NCBI GenBank assembly: GCA_900762805.1
Contig: CAAFHY010000117.1
Coordinates: 1 to 16,228 of the forward strand
DNA length: 16,228 bases
Source: Oscillospiraceae bacterium
GTDB taxonomy: Bacteria; Bacillota; Clostridia; Oscillospirales; Ruminococcaceae
Direction: 5' to 3'
Shown: one piece after another, positions 1-7,348 of the stretch
How positions within the stretch are numbered: the stretch's first letter is position 1
Layout of the letters: each line of letters starts with the position of its first letter
The notes under the pieces: model-generated
Told to the model about the DNA's origin: nothing
Database searches by the model: none
Seen by the model: the letters and a program-made list of their open reading frames with translations, nothing else
Translations under genes and position numbers: made by a program

Positions 1-28
1 CCCGCGCCGTTTTTTCAGGCGCTGCGGG
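1..28 (+). other. GC-rich inverted repeat with T6 run at left window edge
   Basis: GCGCC at 4-8 is complementary to GGCGC at 18-22, and a run of six T lies between them at 10-15. A GC-rich stretch followed by T6 could be the 3' arm and U-tract of a terminator for a gene to the left, whose 5' arm would be outside the window. It could equally be a chance small hairpin. No coding sequence is evident at this edge. Confidence 0.3.
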
Positions 29-34
29 CGGCCG

Positions 35-100
35 AAAAAAATTCAAAAAAACTTCACAAACCCCTTGCAAAAGCGAGGGGTTTGCTGTATAATAGACAAG
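35..100 (+). promoter_or_regulatory. Sigma-A-type promoter of the S10-spc-alpha transcript, with UP-like A-tracts
   Basis: The -35 box is TTGCAA at 65-70 and the -10 box is a consensus TATAAT at 88-93, separated by exactly 17 bp. Transcription would start near 98-100. Two seven-A tracts at 35-41 and 45-51 are phased 10 bp apart and lie roughly 50-65 bp upstream of the predicted start, as expected for an UP element that binds the alpha C-terminal domain of RNA polymerase. The -35 box and spacer lie within the perfect hairpin at 57-84. This is the only convincing promoter seen in the window, so it probably drives all 33 genes. Confidence 0.8.
57..84 (-). terminator. Perfect hairpin followed on the minus strand by T-tracts
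   Basis: CAAACCCC (57-64) pairs with GGGGTTTG (77-84). Pairing continues inward through 65-68 and 73-76, with one G·U, to an AAAA loop at 69-72, giving a stem of about 12 bp. Read leftward on the minus strand, the hairpin is followed by two T7 runs (complement of A45-51 and A35-41), which is intrinsic-terminator geometry. The same DNA holds the -35 box of the rpsJ promoter. It may stop antisense transcription, act as a protein-binding palindrome, or both; only the structure is seen. Confidence 0.5.
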
Positions 101-275
101 ACTGCGAAGATATGCTGTGAAGCGGGAGGTCGCCGCTGAAAAAAGCGGGGAATTTCCGCTGAGTATGTCCCGTCAGCGAACAGGGCGAAAGCTGAATACA
201 ATGCCGCAAGCATGATCGGCGCATGGGCGACGATCCGCTGCAGATACTGCGGCGCGCAGCCGTTTTGTACGGTCA

Positions 276-311
276 CCGGATAAACTTGCCGAAGGATGGA
301 GGTTTAGCCGG
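276..311 (+). promoter_or_regulatory. Leader hairpin, 9 bp with one mismatch
   Basis: CCGG (276-279) and TAAAC (281-285) pair with GTTTA (302-306) and CCGG (308-311). A single A/G mismatch (280/307) interrupts the stem, and a 16-nt loop lies at 286-301. No U-tract follows, so it is not a simple terminator. It is a candidate protein-binding or folding element in the rpsJ leader. Confidence 0.45.
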
Positions 312-347
312 CGTTTCAAATGAGATGGCACTCAACGCGCGGCAACG

Positions 348-370
348 TGTTTGGAATCGGACGCCAAATA
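348..370 (+). promoter_or_regulatory. Hairpin just upstream of the rpsJ ribosome binding site
   Basis: TGTTTGG (348-354) pairs with CCAAATA (364-370), seven pairs including one G·U, with a 9-nt loop. The AGGAGG ribosome binding site of rpsJ follows at 376-381, only five nucleotides later. The hairpin would leave the site exposed as drawn, but alternative folds or a bound protein could change that. Confidence 0.4.
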
Positions 371-386
371 AATACAGGAGGCGCAA

Positions 387-698
387 ATGGCAGTCAAGGA
401 AAAGATCAGGATCCGCATCAAGAGCTACGACCACAATCTTGTGGACAACGCGGCCGAAAGGATCGTCGATACGGCGAAGAGGACCGGAGCGAGAGTTTCA
501 GGCCCCATCCCCCTTCCCACCGATAAGGACGTCGTAACGATCCTGCGTGCTGTTCATAAGTATAAGGACAGTCGCGAGCAGTTTGAAATGAGGATTCACA
601 AAAGACTCATCGACATCCTCAAACCGTCAAACAAGACGGTCGAGGCCCTTACGAGTCTTCAGCTCCCCGCCGGTGTCGATATCGAAATCGAGCTTTGA
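387..698 (+). CDS. rpsJ: 30S ribosomal protein S10
   Basis: S10 is a small-subunit protein of the 30S head; in many bacteria, as NusE, it also pairs with NusB in transcription antitermination. The 103-residue product has the usual length and starts [10 protein letters not shown], followed by the family's K-S-Y-D-H motif near residues 12-16. The P-I-P-L-P-T segment and the C-terminal stretch with P-A-G-V-D-I-E-I are typical. The start is fixed by AGGAGG at 376-381, five bases upstream. It is the first gene of the polycistron and follows a long structured leader. Identity is certain. Confidence 0.98.
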   Translation: MAVKEKIRIRIKSYDHNLVDNAAERIVDTAKRTGARVSGPIPLPTDKDVVTILRAVHKYKDSREQFEMRIHKRLIDILKPSNKTVEALTSLQLPAGVDIEIEL

Positions 699-713
699 GT
701 CGGCCGCAAGGCG

Positions 714-746
714 AGGTCATGTTGGGAGCTTCCCAACCAATAACCT
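714..746 (+). promoter_or_regulatory. Imperfect hairpin in the rpsJ-rplC gap
   Basis: GTTGGGA (721-727) and TCCCAAC (731-737) form a perfect 7-bp stem with a GCT loop. An outer stem, 714-720 with 740-746, adds six pairs with one mismatch, and C738-A739 bulge out. No U-tract follows, so termination is unlikely. The rplC ribosome binding site (GGAGG, 752-756) lies six bases after the stem, which makes this a candidate control or RNA-processing element for L3 and downstream genes. Confidence 0.5.
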
Positions 747-761
747 ACCATGGAGGATACA

Positions 762-1397
762 ATGCAAAAAGGAATCATCGCAAAGAAAATTGGCATGACC
801 CAGCTGTTCGATGAAAACAGCAAGGTCGTTCCGGTGACCGTTCTTGAGGCCGGCCCGTGTGTGGTCGTGCAGAAGAAAACGGTCGAGTCCGACGGCTACT
901 GTGCCGTGCAGCTCGGCTTCGAGGATGCCACAGTCAAGAGCACCAACAAGCCGCAGAAGGGCCACTTCGACAAGGCTGACGTGGGCTACAAAAAGCACCT
1001 CAAGGAATTCCGCCTTGACGATATGAGCAGCATCAACGTCGGCGATTTCGTGAAGGCCGATACCTTCGCCGTCGGCGAAACGGTCGATGTCAGCGGCACC
1101 AGCAAGGGCAAGGGCTACGCCGGCACCATCAAGCGCTGGGGCAACCACCGCCTGAAGGAAAGCCACGGCACCGGCCCGGTCCATCGTCATGCCGGCTCCA
1201 ACGGCGCATGCAGCTCGCCGTCCCGTGTCTTCAAGGGCAAGAGGCTGCCGGGTCATCTGGGCGCTGAAAAGGTCACCGTTCAGAACCTGACGATCGTCAA
1301 GATCGATGTTGAAAACAACCTGATCGCGGTCAAAGGCGCAGTCCCCGGCCCCAAGGGCGGGATCGTCTGCATCACCGACAGCGTCAAGAACGCGTAA
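762..1397 (+). CDS. rplC: 50S ribosomal protein L3
   Basis: L3 is an early-assembly 23S rRNA-binding protein whose long loop reaches towards the peptidyl-transferase centre. The product is 211 residues and starts [14 protein letters not shown], the family's normal N-terminus. The internal [10 protein letters not shown] segment and the downstream H-R-x-x-G-S loop are clear. An in-frame ATG at 750 would add four residues, but it overlaps the GGAGG at 752-756 that serves the ATG at 762, so 762 is chosen. It lies 63 nt after rpsJ, across a hairpin-containing gap. Confidence 0.97.
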   Translation: MQKGIIAKKIGMTQLFDENSKVVPVTVLEAGPCVVVQKKTVESDGYCAVQLGFEDATVKSTNKPQKGHFDKADVGYKKHLKEFRLDDMSSINVGDFVKADTFAVGETVDVSGTSKGKGYAGTIKRWGNHRLKESHGTGPVHRHAGSNGACSSPSRVFKGKRLPGHLGAEKVTVQNLTIVKIDVENNLIAVKGAVPGPKGGIVCITDSVKNA

Positions 1398-1413
1398 GGG
1401 GGAGGACGTAAAA

Positions 1414-2037
1414 ATGGCAAAATATACTGTATACGATATGGCCGGCAAGGCGGTCTCCGAGATCGAGCTTTCCGACGCCGTATTCGGCATTACGCCCAAC
1501 ACCACGGCCATGCACGCGGCGGTCGTCACCTACCTCGCCAATCAGAGGCAGGGCACCCAGTCCACCAAGACCCGCGCCGAGGTTTCGGGCGGCGGCAAAA
1601 AGCCGTGGCGCCAGAAGGGCACCGGCCGCGCCCGTCAGGGCTCTACCCGCGCTCCCCAGTGGACGCACGGCGGCGTAGCGCTCGGTCCCAAGCCGCGCGA
1701 CTATTCCAAGTCGCTCAACAGAAAGGTCCGCAGGCTGGCCATGCTCAGCGCCCTGTCCGCCAAGGCGGCGGCCGGCGAGCTGGTCATCGTGGACAAGATC
1801 AATGTAGAGGAGTACAAGACCAAGACGGTCGTCGGCATGCTGAACGCCCTGGGTCTTGAAGGCAAGTCGCTGATCGTTGACGCCGAGAAGAACGAAAAGT
1901 TCGTCAAGAGCGCTGCCAACATCCCGACTGTCAAGACAGCTCTTTACAACACCATCAGCGTGTACGACATTCTCAACTGCAAAAAGTTCGTGCTCACTGC
2001 TGAAGCGGCCAAGATGATCGAGGAGGTTTACGCATAA
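1414..2037 (+). CDS. rplD: 50S ribosomal protein L4
   Basis: L4 binds 23S rRNA and lines the exit tunnel with a long loop. The 207-residue product contains that loop as G-T-G-R-A-R-Q-G-S followed by P-Q-W-x-H-G-G, around residues 69-90. In E. coli L4 is the autogenous repressor of the S10 operon; a comparable role here, acting on the structured leader at 100-386, is only inferred. It starts 16 nt after rplC behind a GGGGGAGG-like site, and its TAA shares one base with the rplW start codon, which suggests translational coupling. Confidence 0.97.
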   Translation: MAKYTVYDMAGKAVSEIELSDAVFGITPNTTAMHAAVVTYLANQRQGTQSTKTRAEVSGGGKKPWRQKGTGRARQGSTRAPQWTHGGVALGPKPRDYSKSLNRKVRRLAMLSALSAKAAAGELVIVDKINVEEYKTKTVVGMLNALGLEGKSLIVDAEKNEKFVKSAANIPTVKTALYNTISVYDILNCKKFVLTAEAAKMIEEVYA

Positions 2038-2330
2038 TGAAGGATCTGCATGATGTCATTCTGGCTCCCATCATCACCGAAAAAAGCATGACGGGCATCG
2101 AAAACAAGAAGTACACCTTCAAGGTCGTCAAGGACGCCGGCAAGGTCGAGATCGCCAAGGCTGTCGAGGCCATCTTTGAGGTCAAGGTCGCGAAGGTCAA
2201 CACCATGAAGGTGCGCGGCACCTATCGCCGTCAGGGCGCCAAGGGCGGCTACACCGCCTCGTGGAAAAAGGCCGTCGTCACCCTCAAGCCCGATTCCAAG
2301 GGAATCCCGTTCTTCGAATCGATGAACTGA
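2037..2330 (+). CDS. rplW: 50S ribosomal protein L23
   Basis: L23 sits at the polypeptide tunnel exit, where trigger factor and the signal recognition particle dock. The product is 97 residues, a normal length. It has the family's I-I-T-E-K-S motif near residues 11-16, the V-N-T-M-K-V-R-G segment in the middle and a typical C-terminal V-V-T-L-K stretch. Its ATG overlaps the rplD TAA by one base, and the GAGGAGG inside the end of rplD serves as its ribosome binding site. A 62-nt gap follows. Confidence 0.97.
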   Translation: MKDLHDVILAPIITEKSMTGIENKKYTFKVVKDAGKVEIAKAVEAIFEVKVAKVNTMKVRGTYRRQGAKGGYTASWKKAVVTLKPDSKGIPFFESMN

Positions 2331-2392
2331 CGGTTGGGCAGGTATGGGGCGCAGAGGCGCTCCGCAAAGCAACAGAATGAAAGGAAACAACA

Positions 2393-3223
2393 ATGGCTAT
2401 TAAGAAATTTAAGCCGACCTCCGCTGGCCGTCGCGGCATGACCGCCGTTGACTATTCCGGGCTTTCCAAGGTCGCCCCGGAAAAGAGCCTGCTGGAGCCG
2501 CTTAAAAAGTACAGCGGCCGTAACAACACCGGCCGCATTACGGTACGTCATCAGGGCGGCGGCAACCGCCGCAAATACCGTGTCATCGATTTCAGGCGCG
2601 ACAAGCTGGATATGCCGGCCACCGTCCTCACCCTTGAGTACGACCCCAACCGCACGGCTTTCATCGCACTGGTTCAGTATGAAGACGGCGAAAAGCGATA
2701 CATTCTCGCCCCCGAAGGCCTCAAGGTCGGCGACGTGGTGATGAGCGGCGCCGGCGCCGATATCAAGCCCGGCAACGCGCTGCCGTTTTCCAACATCCCC
2801 GTCGGCACCTTTATCCACAATGTTGAGCTTTATCCCGGCAAGGGCGCTCAGCTGGTCCGCAGCGCCGGCAACATGGCGCAGCTGATGGCCAAGGAGGGCA
2901 AGTACGCGCTGGTCCGTCTTCCGAGCGGCGAGCTCCGCAATGTTCCGGTCAACTGCATGGCCTCCATCGGCCAGGTCAGCAATCTCGACCATTCCAACGA
3001 GCAGCTCGGCAAGGCCGGCCGCAAGCGTCATCAGGGCGTCCGCCCGACCGTCCGCGGTTCTGTCATGAACCCGTGCGACCATCCGCACGGCGGCGGCGAA
3101 GGCAAGAGCCCTGTCGGCCATCCCGGCCCGATGACCCCGTGGGGCAAGCCGGCGCTTGGCTATAAGACGAGAAAGCACAAAAAAGGCTCTGACAAGATGA
3201 TCGTCAGACGCCGCAAGGGTTAA
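2393..3223 (+). CDS. rplB: 50S ribosomal protein L2
   Basis: L2 is a primary 23S rRNA-binding protein needed for subunit joining and peptidyl-transferase activity. The 276-residue product begins [17 protein letters not shown] and carries the conserved D-H-P-H-G-G-G-E-G motif at 229-237, which contains the functionally important histidine. The basic C-terminus ends R-R-R-K-G. The ribosome binding site (AAAGGAAA, about 2377-2384) is weaker than that of most genes here. The 62-nt gap before it holds no convincing promoter or terminator, only a short GCGC/GCGC inverted repeat. Confidence 0.98.
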   Translation: MAIKKFKPTSAGRRGMTAVDYSGLSKVAPEKSLLEPLKKYSGRNNTGRITVRHQGGGNRRKYRVIDFRRDKLDMPATVLTLEYDPNRTAFIALVQYEDGEKRYILAPEGLKVGDVVMSGAGADIKPGNALPFSNIPVGTFIHNVELYPGKGAQLVRSAGNMAQLMAKEGKYALVRLPSGELRNVPVNCMASIGQVSNLDHSNEQLGKAGRKRHQGVRPTVRGSVMNPCDHPHGGGEGKSPVGHPGPMTPWGKPALGYKTRKHKKGSDKMIVRRRKG

Positions 3224-3235
3224 GGAGGATAAGTA

Positions 3236-3508
3236 ATGGGACGCAGTGTTAAGAAGGGACCGTTTGTACAGCCCGTCCTGCTCGCTCGTGTTCGCGAGAT
3301 GAACAAGAACGGCGAAAAACGTGTTCTGAAGACATGGAGCCGTGCCTCCACTATCTTCCCGGATTTTGTCGGTCATACCTTCGCAGTGCATGACGGCCGC
3401 AAGCACGTGCCCGTCTATGTGACGGAGGACATGGTCGGCCATAAGCTGGGCGAGTTCGCCCCGACGCGCACCTTCCGCGGCCACGCGGGCGCCAAGTCGG
3501 GCAAGTAG
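3236..3508 (+). CDS. rpsS: 30S ribosomal protein S19
   Basis: S19 is a 30S head protein that pairs with S13 near the A-site tRNA and bridges to the 50S subunit. The 90-residue product begins [11 protein letters not shown] and carries T-W-S-R-x-S near residues 34-39, H-D-G-R-K-H-V-P-V at about 53-61 and G-E-F-A-P-T-R-T-F near 73-81. It follows rplB by 12 nt behind an AAGGAGG site. The length is normal for the family. Confidence 0.97.
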   Translation: MGRSVKKGPFVQPVLLARVREMNKNGEKRVLKTWSRASTIFPDFVGHTFAVHDGRKHVPVYVTEDMVGHKLGEFAPTRTFRGHAGAKSGK

Positions 3509-3520
3509 GGGGTATAGACA

Positions 3521-3859
3521 ATGGAAGCTAAAGCAATACTCAGAAATTGCCGGATTTCTCCGCGCAAGGTCACGCTGGTGCTCGACCAGATCCGCAACCA
3601 GCCCCTCGACCGTGCGCTGGCGATCCTGAAGTACACCCCGAAGGCCGCCTGTGAGCCGCTGCTCAAGCTGGTCAATTCCGCGGCGGCCAACGCGGAGAAC
3701 AACTTCAATATGGACAGAAATTATCTGTATGTTTCGCAGTGCTTTGTTTGCCCCGGTCCTACGATGAAACGCGGCAGGGCTGCCGCAAAGGGCGCTTCGC
3801 ACAGGATTCTCAAAAGAACTTGCCACATTACGGTTGTTCTTTCCGAGAAGGACAACTAA
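3521..3859 (+). CDS. rplV: 50S ribosomal protein L22
   Basis: L22 forms part of the wall of the nascent-peptide tunnel through a long beta-hairpin. The product is 112 residues; R-I-S-P-R-K (11-16), the A-N-A-E-N-N segment and the C-terminal [11 protein letters not shown] (96-106) are typical. Residues 82-95 align without gaps to the E. coli loop, but the tip differs: E. coli P87, R88, R92 and A93 are replaced by A, A, A and S. This lineage therefore has a less basic tip than the textbook protein. It lies 12 nt after rpsS. Confidence 0.95.
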   Translation: MEAKAILRNCRISPRKVTLVLDQIRNQPLDRALAILKYTPKAACEPLLKLVNSAAANAENNFNMDRNYLYVSQCFVCPGPTMKRGRAAAKGASHRILKRTCHITVVLSEKDN

Positions 3860-3870
3860 GGGAGGACAGT

Positions 3871-4539
3871 ATGGGACAAAAAGTTAATCCGCATGGCCTT
3901 CGCGTAGGCGTTATCAAGGATTGGGATTCCCGTTGGTTCGTGAGCAAGAAGGATATCGGCGACACCATCGTCGAGGACTACAGGATCCGCGAATATATCA
4001 AGAAGAATCTCTTTGACGCAGGCATTGCCCGCACCGAGATCGAGCGCGACAGCGCAAGGGTCCGTGTGATCATTCATGCCGCCAAGCCCGGCGTCGTCAT
4101 CGGCCGCGCCGGCGCCGAGATCGCCAAGCTGGAGGCCACACTCAGCAAGATGACCGGCAAGACCGTCAAGGTCAACATCGAGCCGGTCAAGACCCCCGAC
4201 ACCGACGCTCAGCTGGTGGCCGAATGGATCGCCAAGCAGCTGGAGGAGCGCGTCTCCTTCCGCCGCGCCATGAAGCAGGCGATGCAGCGCGCCATGCGCA
4301 TGGGCGCCAAGGGCATCAAGACCGAGGTTTCCGGCCGTCTCGGCGGCGCGGACATCGCCCGTGTCGAGCATTACCACGACGGCACCATCCCCCTTCAGAC
4401 GCTGCGCGCCGACATCGACTATGGCTTCGCGATCGCGCATACCACCTATGGCTGCGTCGGCGTCAAGGCATGGATCTACAACGGTGAAGTCCTCAGCGGC
4501 GCCAAGAAGGCCCCTGTCAAAGAGGGAGGTAAAAAATAA
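3871..4539 (+). CDS. rpsC: 30S ribosomal protein S3
   Basis: S3 lies at the mRNA entry channel of the 30S subunit and contributes to mRNA unwinding. The 222-residue product starts [13 protein letters not shown], has a KH-type RNA-binding domain with V-V-I-G-R-A-G near residues 71-77, and the C-terminal domain motif [11 protein letters not shown]. The reading frame is open back to 3739, but the ATG at 3871 with GGGAGG just upstream matches the family N-terminus, and the earlier frame overlaps rplV. Its TAA shares a base with the rplP start. Confidence 0.97.
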   Translation: MGQKVNPHGLRVGVIKDWDSRWFVSKKDIGDTIVEDYRIREYIKKNLFDAGIARTEIERDSARVRVIIHAAKPGVVIGRAGAEIAKLEATLSKMTGKTVKVNIEPVKTPDTDAQLVAEWIAKQLEERVSFRRAMKQAMQRAMRMGAKGIKTEVSGRLGGADIARVEHYHDGTIPLQTLRADIDYGFAIAHTTYGCVGVKAWIYNGEVLSGAKKAPVKEGGKK

Positions 4540-4967
4540 TGTTACTTCCGAAACGTGTGAAATACCGCCGCGTTCACCGCGGCCGCATGACCGGCAAGGC
4601 CCTGCGCGGCAACAAGGTGAACTACGGTGAGTACGGCATGATCGCCACCGAGCCGGGCTGGATCAAGGCCAATCAGATCGAGGCGGCCCGTGTCGCCATG
4701 ACCCGCTACATCAAGCGCGGCGGTCAGGTCTGGATCAAGATCTTCCCCGATAAGCCCGTTACCAAGCATCCGGCCGAGGCCCGCATGGGTTCCGGTAAAG
4801 GCAGCCCCGAATTTTGGGTCTCCGTTGTCAAGCCCGGCCGCGTGATGTTTGAGATCGCCGGCGTCGATGAGGCCACTGCCCGCGAGGCGATCCGCCTTGC
4901 CGGCCACAAGCTTCCCATCAAGACGAAGTTTGTAAAGAAAGAAGAAATGGTAGGTGAGAAAGAATGA
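4539..4967 (+). CDS. rplP: 50S ribosomal protein L16
   Basis: L16 binds 23S rRNA near the A-site tRNA and helps organise the peptidyl-transferase centre. The product is 142 residues and begins [11 protein letters not shown]. Family motifs are the [14 protein letters not shown] region near 67-80, R-M-G-S-G-K-G near 87-93 and the C-terminal L-P-I-K-T-K-F. Its ATG overlaps the rpsC stop by one base, and its own TGA overlaps the rpmC start by four, so rpsC-rplP-rpmC look translationally coupled. Confidence 0.97.
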   Translation: MLLPKRVKYRRVHRGRMTGKALRGNKVNYGEYGMIATEPGWIKANQIEAARVAMTRYIKRGGQVWIKIFPDKPVTKHPAEARMGSGKGSPEFWVSVVKPGRVMFEIAGVDEATAREAIRLAGHKLPIKTKFVKKEEMVGEKE

Positions 4968-5170
4968 AGGCTAATGAGCTTCGCAGCCTGTCGGATAAAG
5001 AGCTGAACGAAAAGCTGGCCGAACTGAAAAGTGAGCTTTTCAACCTTCGTTTCCAGCTCGCCATCAACCAGCTTGACAATCCCGGCAGGATCAAGTCGGT
5101 CAAGAGAGATATCGCCCGCGTCAAGACCGTGATCCGTGCCAACGAGATCAAGAACGCGGCGACGCTGTAA
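4964..5170 (+). CDS. rpmC: 50S ribosomal protein L29
   Basis: L29 is a small helical protein next to L23 at the tunnel exit. The 68-residue product starts [14 protein letters not shown] and carries the family's L-F-N-L-R-F-Q motif near 26-32, followed by [10 protein letters not shown]. The length is normal. Its start codon overlaps the rplP stop as ATGA, with an AGGTGAG-like site within rplP. A GGAGG site for rpsQ follows its TAA directly. Confidence 0.97.
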   Translation: MKANELRSLSDKELNEKLAELKSELFNLRFQLAINQLDNPGRIKSVKRDIARVKTVIRANEIKNAATL

Positions 5171-5184
5171 GGAGGAACTGAACG

Positions 5185-5439
5185 ATGGAACGCAATCTGA
5201 GAAAGACCCGCGTCGGTCGCGTTGTGAGCGATAAGATGGATAAGACCATCGTCGTGGCGATCGAGGACAGTGTAAAGCATCCTCTTTACAATAAGATCAT
5301 CAAACGCACCGTGAAATTCAAGGCGCATGATGAAAACAACGAATGCGGCGTAGGCGACCGCGTGATGATCATGGAGACCCGTCCGCTTTCCAGGGAAAAG
5401 AGATGGCGCCTTGTCCGTGTCATTGAGAAAGCCAAATAA
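5185..5439 (+). CDS. rpsQ: 30S ribosomal protein S17
   Basis: S17 is an early-assembly 16S rRNA-binding protein with an OB fold. The product is 84 residues beginning [11 protein letters not shown]. The segments [12 protein letters not shown] near 13-24, G-D-R-V-M-I near 57-62 and the E-T-R-P-L-S stretch near 64-69 are typical. It starts 14 nt after rpmC behind TAAGGAGG. It closes the S10-operon part of the cluster; a 28-nt spacer with no terminator leads straight into the spc part. Confidence 0.97.
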   Translation: MERNLRKTRVGRVVSDKMDKTIVVAIEDSVKHPLYNKIIKRTVKFKAHDENNECGVGDRVMIMETRPLSREKRWRLVRVIEKAK

Positions 5440-5467
5440 GCTAATCTGAAAGGAGTGTGCTTCTGTT

Positions 5468-5836
5468 ATGGTACAGATGCAAACCTACCTCAAGGTAGCG
5501 GACAACACCGGCGCACGTGAAATCATGTGCATCCGCGTGCTGGGCGGCTCCCGTAGGAGGTACGCTAATATCGGCGACGTTATCGTCGCTTCCGTGAAAA
5601 AGGCAGCGCCGGGCGGCTCCGTGAAAAAGGGCGACGTCGTCAAGGCCGTTGTCGTTCGCAGCAAGAAGGGTATGCGCCGCGATGATGGCAGCTACATCCG
5701 CTTCGATGAGAACGCGGCCGTCATCATCAAGGACGACAAGAACCCCACCGGCACCCGTATTTTTGGACCGGTCGCCCGTGAGCTCCGCGATAAGGACTAT
5801 CTGAAGATCCTGTCGCTGGCTCCCGAAGTTCTTTAA
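5468..5836 (+). CDS. rplN: 50S ribosomal protein L14
   Basis: L14 lies on the 50S interface and takes part in an intersubunit bridge. The 122-residue product carries V-A-D-N-T-G-A-R-E near residues 10-18, [12 protein letters not shown] and the C-terminal P-V-A-R-E-L-R. The ATG at 5468 gives the family's normal length; an in-frame ATG at 5474 would drop two residues. The AAGGAG at 5450-5455 is 12 nt from the start, longer than the usual spacing. It is the first spc-operon gene. Confidence 0.97.
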   Translation: MVQMQTYLKVADNTGAREIMCIRVLGGSRRRYANIGDVIVASVKKAAPGGSVKKGDVVKAVVVRSKKGMRRDDGSYIRFDENAAVIIKDDKNPTGTRIFGPVARELRDKDYLKILSLAPEVL

Positions 5837-5848
5837 GGGGGATCACCG

Positions 5849-6163
5849 ATGAATAAAATTCATGTGAAAACCGGCGACACCGTCAAGGTCATCACCGGCC
5901 GCGACCGCGGCTCTGAGGGCAAGGTCCTTCAGGTCTCCCCGGAAGAAAAGAAGATCATCGTCGAGGGCCTGAACATGGTCACCAAGCATGTCAAGCCCCG
6001 CAAGCAGGGTCAGACCGGCGGTCTCGTCAAGGCTGAAGCACCGATGTACGCAAGCAAGGTCATGCTTGTTTGCCCCAAGTGCAAGCAGGCGACCCGCGTC
6101 GGGAATGCTGAAGAACAGGGCAAGAAGGTCCGCGTCTGTAAAAAGTGCGGCAACGCCTTCTGA
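5849..6163 (+). CDS. rplX: 50S ribosomal protein L24, zinc-ligand form
   Basis: L24 initiates assembly of the 50S subunit by binding the 5' end of 23S rRNA. The 104-residue product has an N-terminal KOW motif (about residues 6-35, with G-R-D-R-G-S-E-G-K-V) and G-L-N-M-V-T-K-H near 40-47. At the C-terminus there are two C-x-x-C pairs, C75/C78 and C97/C100, which form a probable zinc ribbon found in many Firmicutes L24 proteins. It lies 12 nt after rplN. Confidence 0.97.
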   Translation: MNKIHVKTGDTVKVITGRDRGSEGKVLQVSPEEKKIIVEGLNMVTKHVKPRKQGQTGGLVKAEAPMYASKVMLVCPKCKQATRVGNAEEQGKKVRVCKKCGNAF

Positions 6164-6176
6164 GAAGGAGTAAATT

Positions 6177-6728
6177 ATGGCGAGATTAAAAGACCTCTAT
6201 AACGGAACCGTTGCGCCTGCGCTTCAGAAGAAGTACAACTATTCCAGCCCGATGCAGCTGCCCAAGCTGAGCAAGGTCGTCATCAATGTGGCCTGCGGCG
6301 ACGCGCGCGACAATTCCAAGATCATGGACGCCGTCATCTCTGACCTCGGCAAGATCACCGGCCAGCACGCCGTTGTCTGCCTGTCAAAGAAGTCGGTCGC
6401 AAACTTCAAGCTCCGTGAGGGTATGCCGATCGGTGCGAAGGTCACCCTCCGCGGCGACCGGATGTACGAATTTGTTGACAAGTTCTTCAATGTTGCGCTC
6501 CCGCGTGTCCGCGACTTCCGCGGCATCAACGGCGACAGCTTTGACGGCCACGGCAACTATGCCGTCGGCATCAGGGAACAGATCATTTTCCCGGAGATCG
6601 AGTACGATAAGATCGACGCCGTTCGCGGCATGGACATCGTTTTCGTAACGACCGCCGCCACCGATGAAGAAGCAAAGGATCTGCTGAAACTGCTCGGCGC
6701 TCCGTTTGCAGCCAAGGGGGATAGATAA
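6177..6728 (+). CDS. rplE: 50S ribosomal protein L5
   Basis: L5 binds 5S rRNA and contacts the P-site tRNA in the central protuberance. The product is 183 residues, slightly longer than the common 179-180. It shows [10 protein letters not shown] near 29-38, G-A-K-V-T-L-R-G near 86-93, the R-V-R-D-F-R-G segment and [16 protein letters not shown] precedes the ATG. The rpsN gene begins only two bases after the stop, so its ribosome binding site lies within the end of this gene. Confidence 0.97.
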   Translation: MARLKDLYNGTVAPALQKKYNYSSPMQLPKLSKVVINVACGDARDNSKIMDAVISDLGKITGQHAVVCLSKKSVANFKLREGMPIGAKVTLRGDRMYEFVDKFFNVALPRVRDFRGINGDSFDGHGNYAVGIREQIIFPEIEYDKIDAVRGMDIVFVTTAATDEEAKDLLKLLGAPFAAKGDR

Positions 6729-6730
6729 CG

Positions 6731-6916
6731 ATGGCGAAGAAATCACAAATCAACCGTCAGAAGGCTGAGCCGAAGTATTCGACCCGCAGCTATAACCGCT
6801 GCAAGATCTGCGGCCGCCCGCACGCGTATCTGCGGAAGTACGGCGTCTGCCGTATCTGCTTCCGTGAGCTGGCCTACAAGGGCCAGATTCCGGGCGTCAG
6901 AAAAGCAAGCTGGTAA
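6731..6916 (+). CDS. rpsN: 30S ribosomal protein S14, short zinc-binding type
   Basis: S14 binds in the 30S head near S3 and S10. At 61 residues this is the short zinc form (called rpsZ or rpsN1 in some genomes). Four cysteines in two C-x-x-C pairs, C24/C27 and C40/C43, bind zinc. The C-terminus has the family signature [13 protein letters not shown]. No zinc-free S14 occurs in the window. It starts two bases after rplE and so is probably coupled to it. Confidence 0.97.
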   Translation: MAKKSQINRQKAEPKYSTRSYNRCKICGRPHAYLRKYGVCRICFRELAYKGQIPGVRKASW

Positions 6917-6934
6917 GAAGGAGGCTAACAGACA

Positions 6935-7333
6935 ATGCATATTACTGACCCGATCGCGGATATGCTCACCCGCATCCGCAATGCCATCAGTGCCAAGCAT
7001 GACACTGTCGAGATCCCCGCTTCCGGCATGAAGAAGTCGATTGCCCAGATCCTCCTCGACGAGGGCTACATCAAATCGGTGCAGCTCATTGAGGACGGTA
7101 AACAGGGGATCATCAAGATCAATCTCAAATACGCCGAGGACAAGAAAAACGCTATCACCGGCCTGCGCCGTGTCAGCAAGCCCGGCCTGCGCATCTACGC
7201 CAGCTGCGAAAAGCTGCCGAAGGTGCTGCGCGGTCTCGGCATCGCGATCATTTCCACCCCCAACGGTGTGATGACCGATAAGCAGGCGCGCAAGGAAAAC
7301 GTCGGCGGCGAAGTCCTCGCGTATGTATGGTAA
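6935..7333 (+). CDS. rpsH: 30S ribosomal protein S8
   Basis: S8 binds the central domain of 16S rRNA; in E. coli it is the autogenous repressor of the spc operon, acting near the rplE start. The 132-residue product begins [17 protein letters not shown] and has the C-terminal motif S-T-P-x-G-V-M-T-D near 107-115, with a G-G-E-V-L-A-Y-V-W end. AAGGAGG lies upstream at about 6918-6924. I could not recognise an S8-binding hairpin at the rplX-rplE junction by eye. Confidence 0.97.
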   Translation: MHITDPIADMLTRIRNAISAKHDTVEIPASGMKKSIAQILLDEGYIKSVQLIEDGKQGIIKINLKYAEDKKNAITGLRRVSKPGLRIYASCEKLPKVLRGLGIAIISTPNGVMTDKQARKENVGGEVLAYVW

Positions 7334-7348
7334 TTAGGAGAATAACAA

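Larger units (their letters stand above)
100..386 (+). promoter_or_regulatory. Long structured 5' leader of rpsJ (about 287 nt)
   Basis: No credible gene lies between the predicted transcription start and rpsJ. The region is rich in inverted repeats. CCGCTGA occurs at 133-139 and 156-162, AGCGG at 121-125 and 144-148, and TCAGCG at 173-178, so several hairpins (133-148, 144-160, 157-178) exclude one another. Further hairpins lie at 201-224, 276-311 and 348-370. In Escherichia coli the S10 operon leader is the target of autogenous control by L4. Whether this leader works in that way is inference; I cannot match it to a named RNA family by eye. Confidence 0.5.

Noticed and set aside
113..121. 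Leader peptide ATG-CTG-TGA in the rpsJ leader
   Set aside because: Two codons with no ribosome binding site; no evidence that it is translated.
43..276. Minus-strand open frame of 77 codons over the promoter and leader
   Set aside because: It runs through the minus-strand terminator and the promoter, has no ribosome binding site that I can see, and resembles no known protein.
223..537. Plus-strand open frame of 104 codons running from the leader into rpsJ
   Set aside because: It overlaps rpsJ out of frame, has no ribosome binding site and gives an arginine-rich product typical of a shadow frame.
750..761. ATG at 750 as the start of rplC
   Set aside because: It overlaps the GGAGG that serves the ATG at 762, and the added residues are not part of the L3 family N-terminus.
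2331..2392. Regulatory RNA in the rplW-rplB gap
   Set aside because: Only a weak 4-bp GCGC inverted repeat is visible, not enough to claim an element.
2249..3826. 525-codon minus-strand open frame opposite rplB-rpsS-rplV
   Set aside because: The opposite strand encodes three certain ribosomal proteins. Long antisense frames are expected from GC-rich codon use, and the product matches no family.
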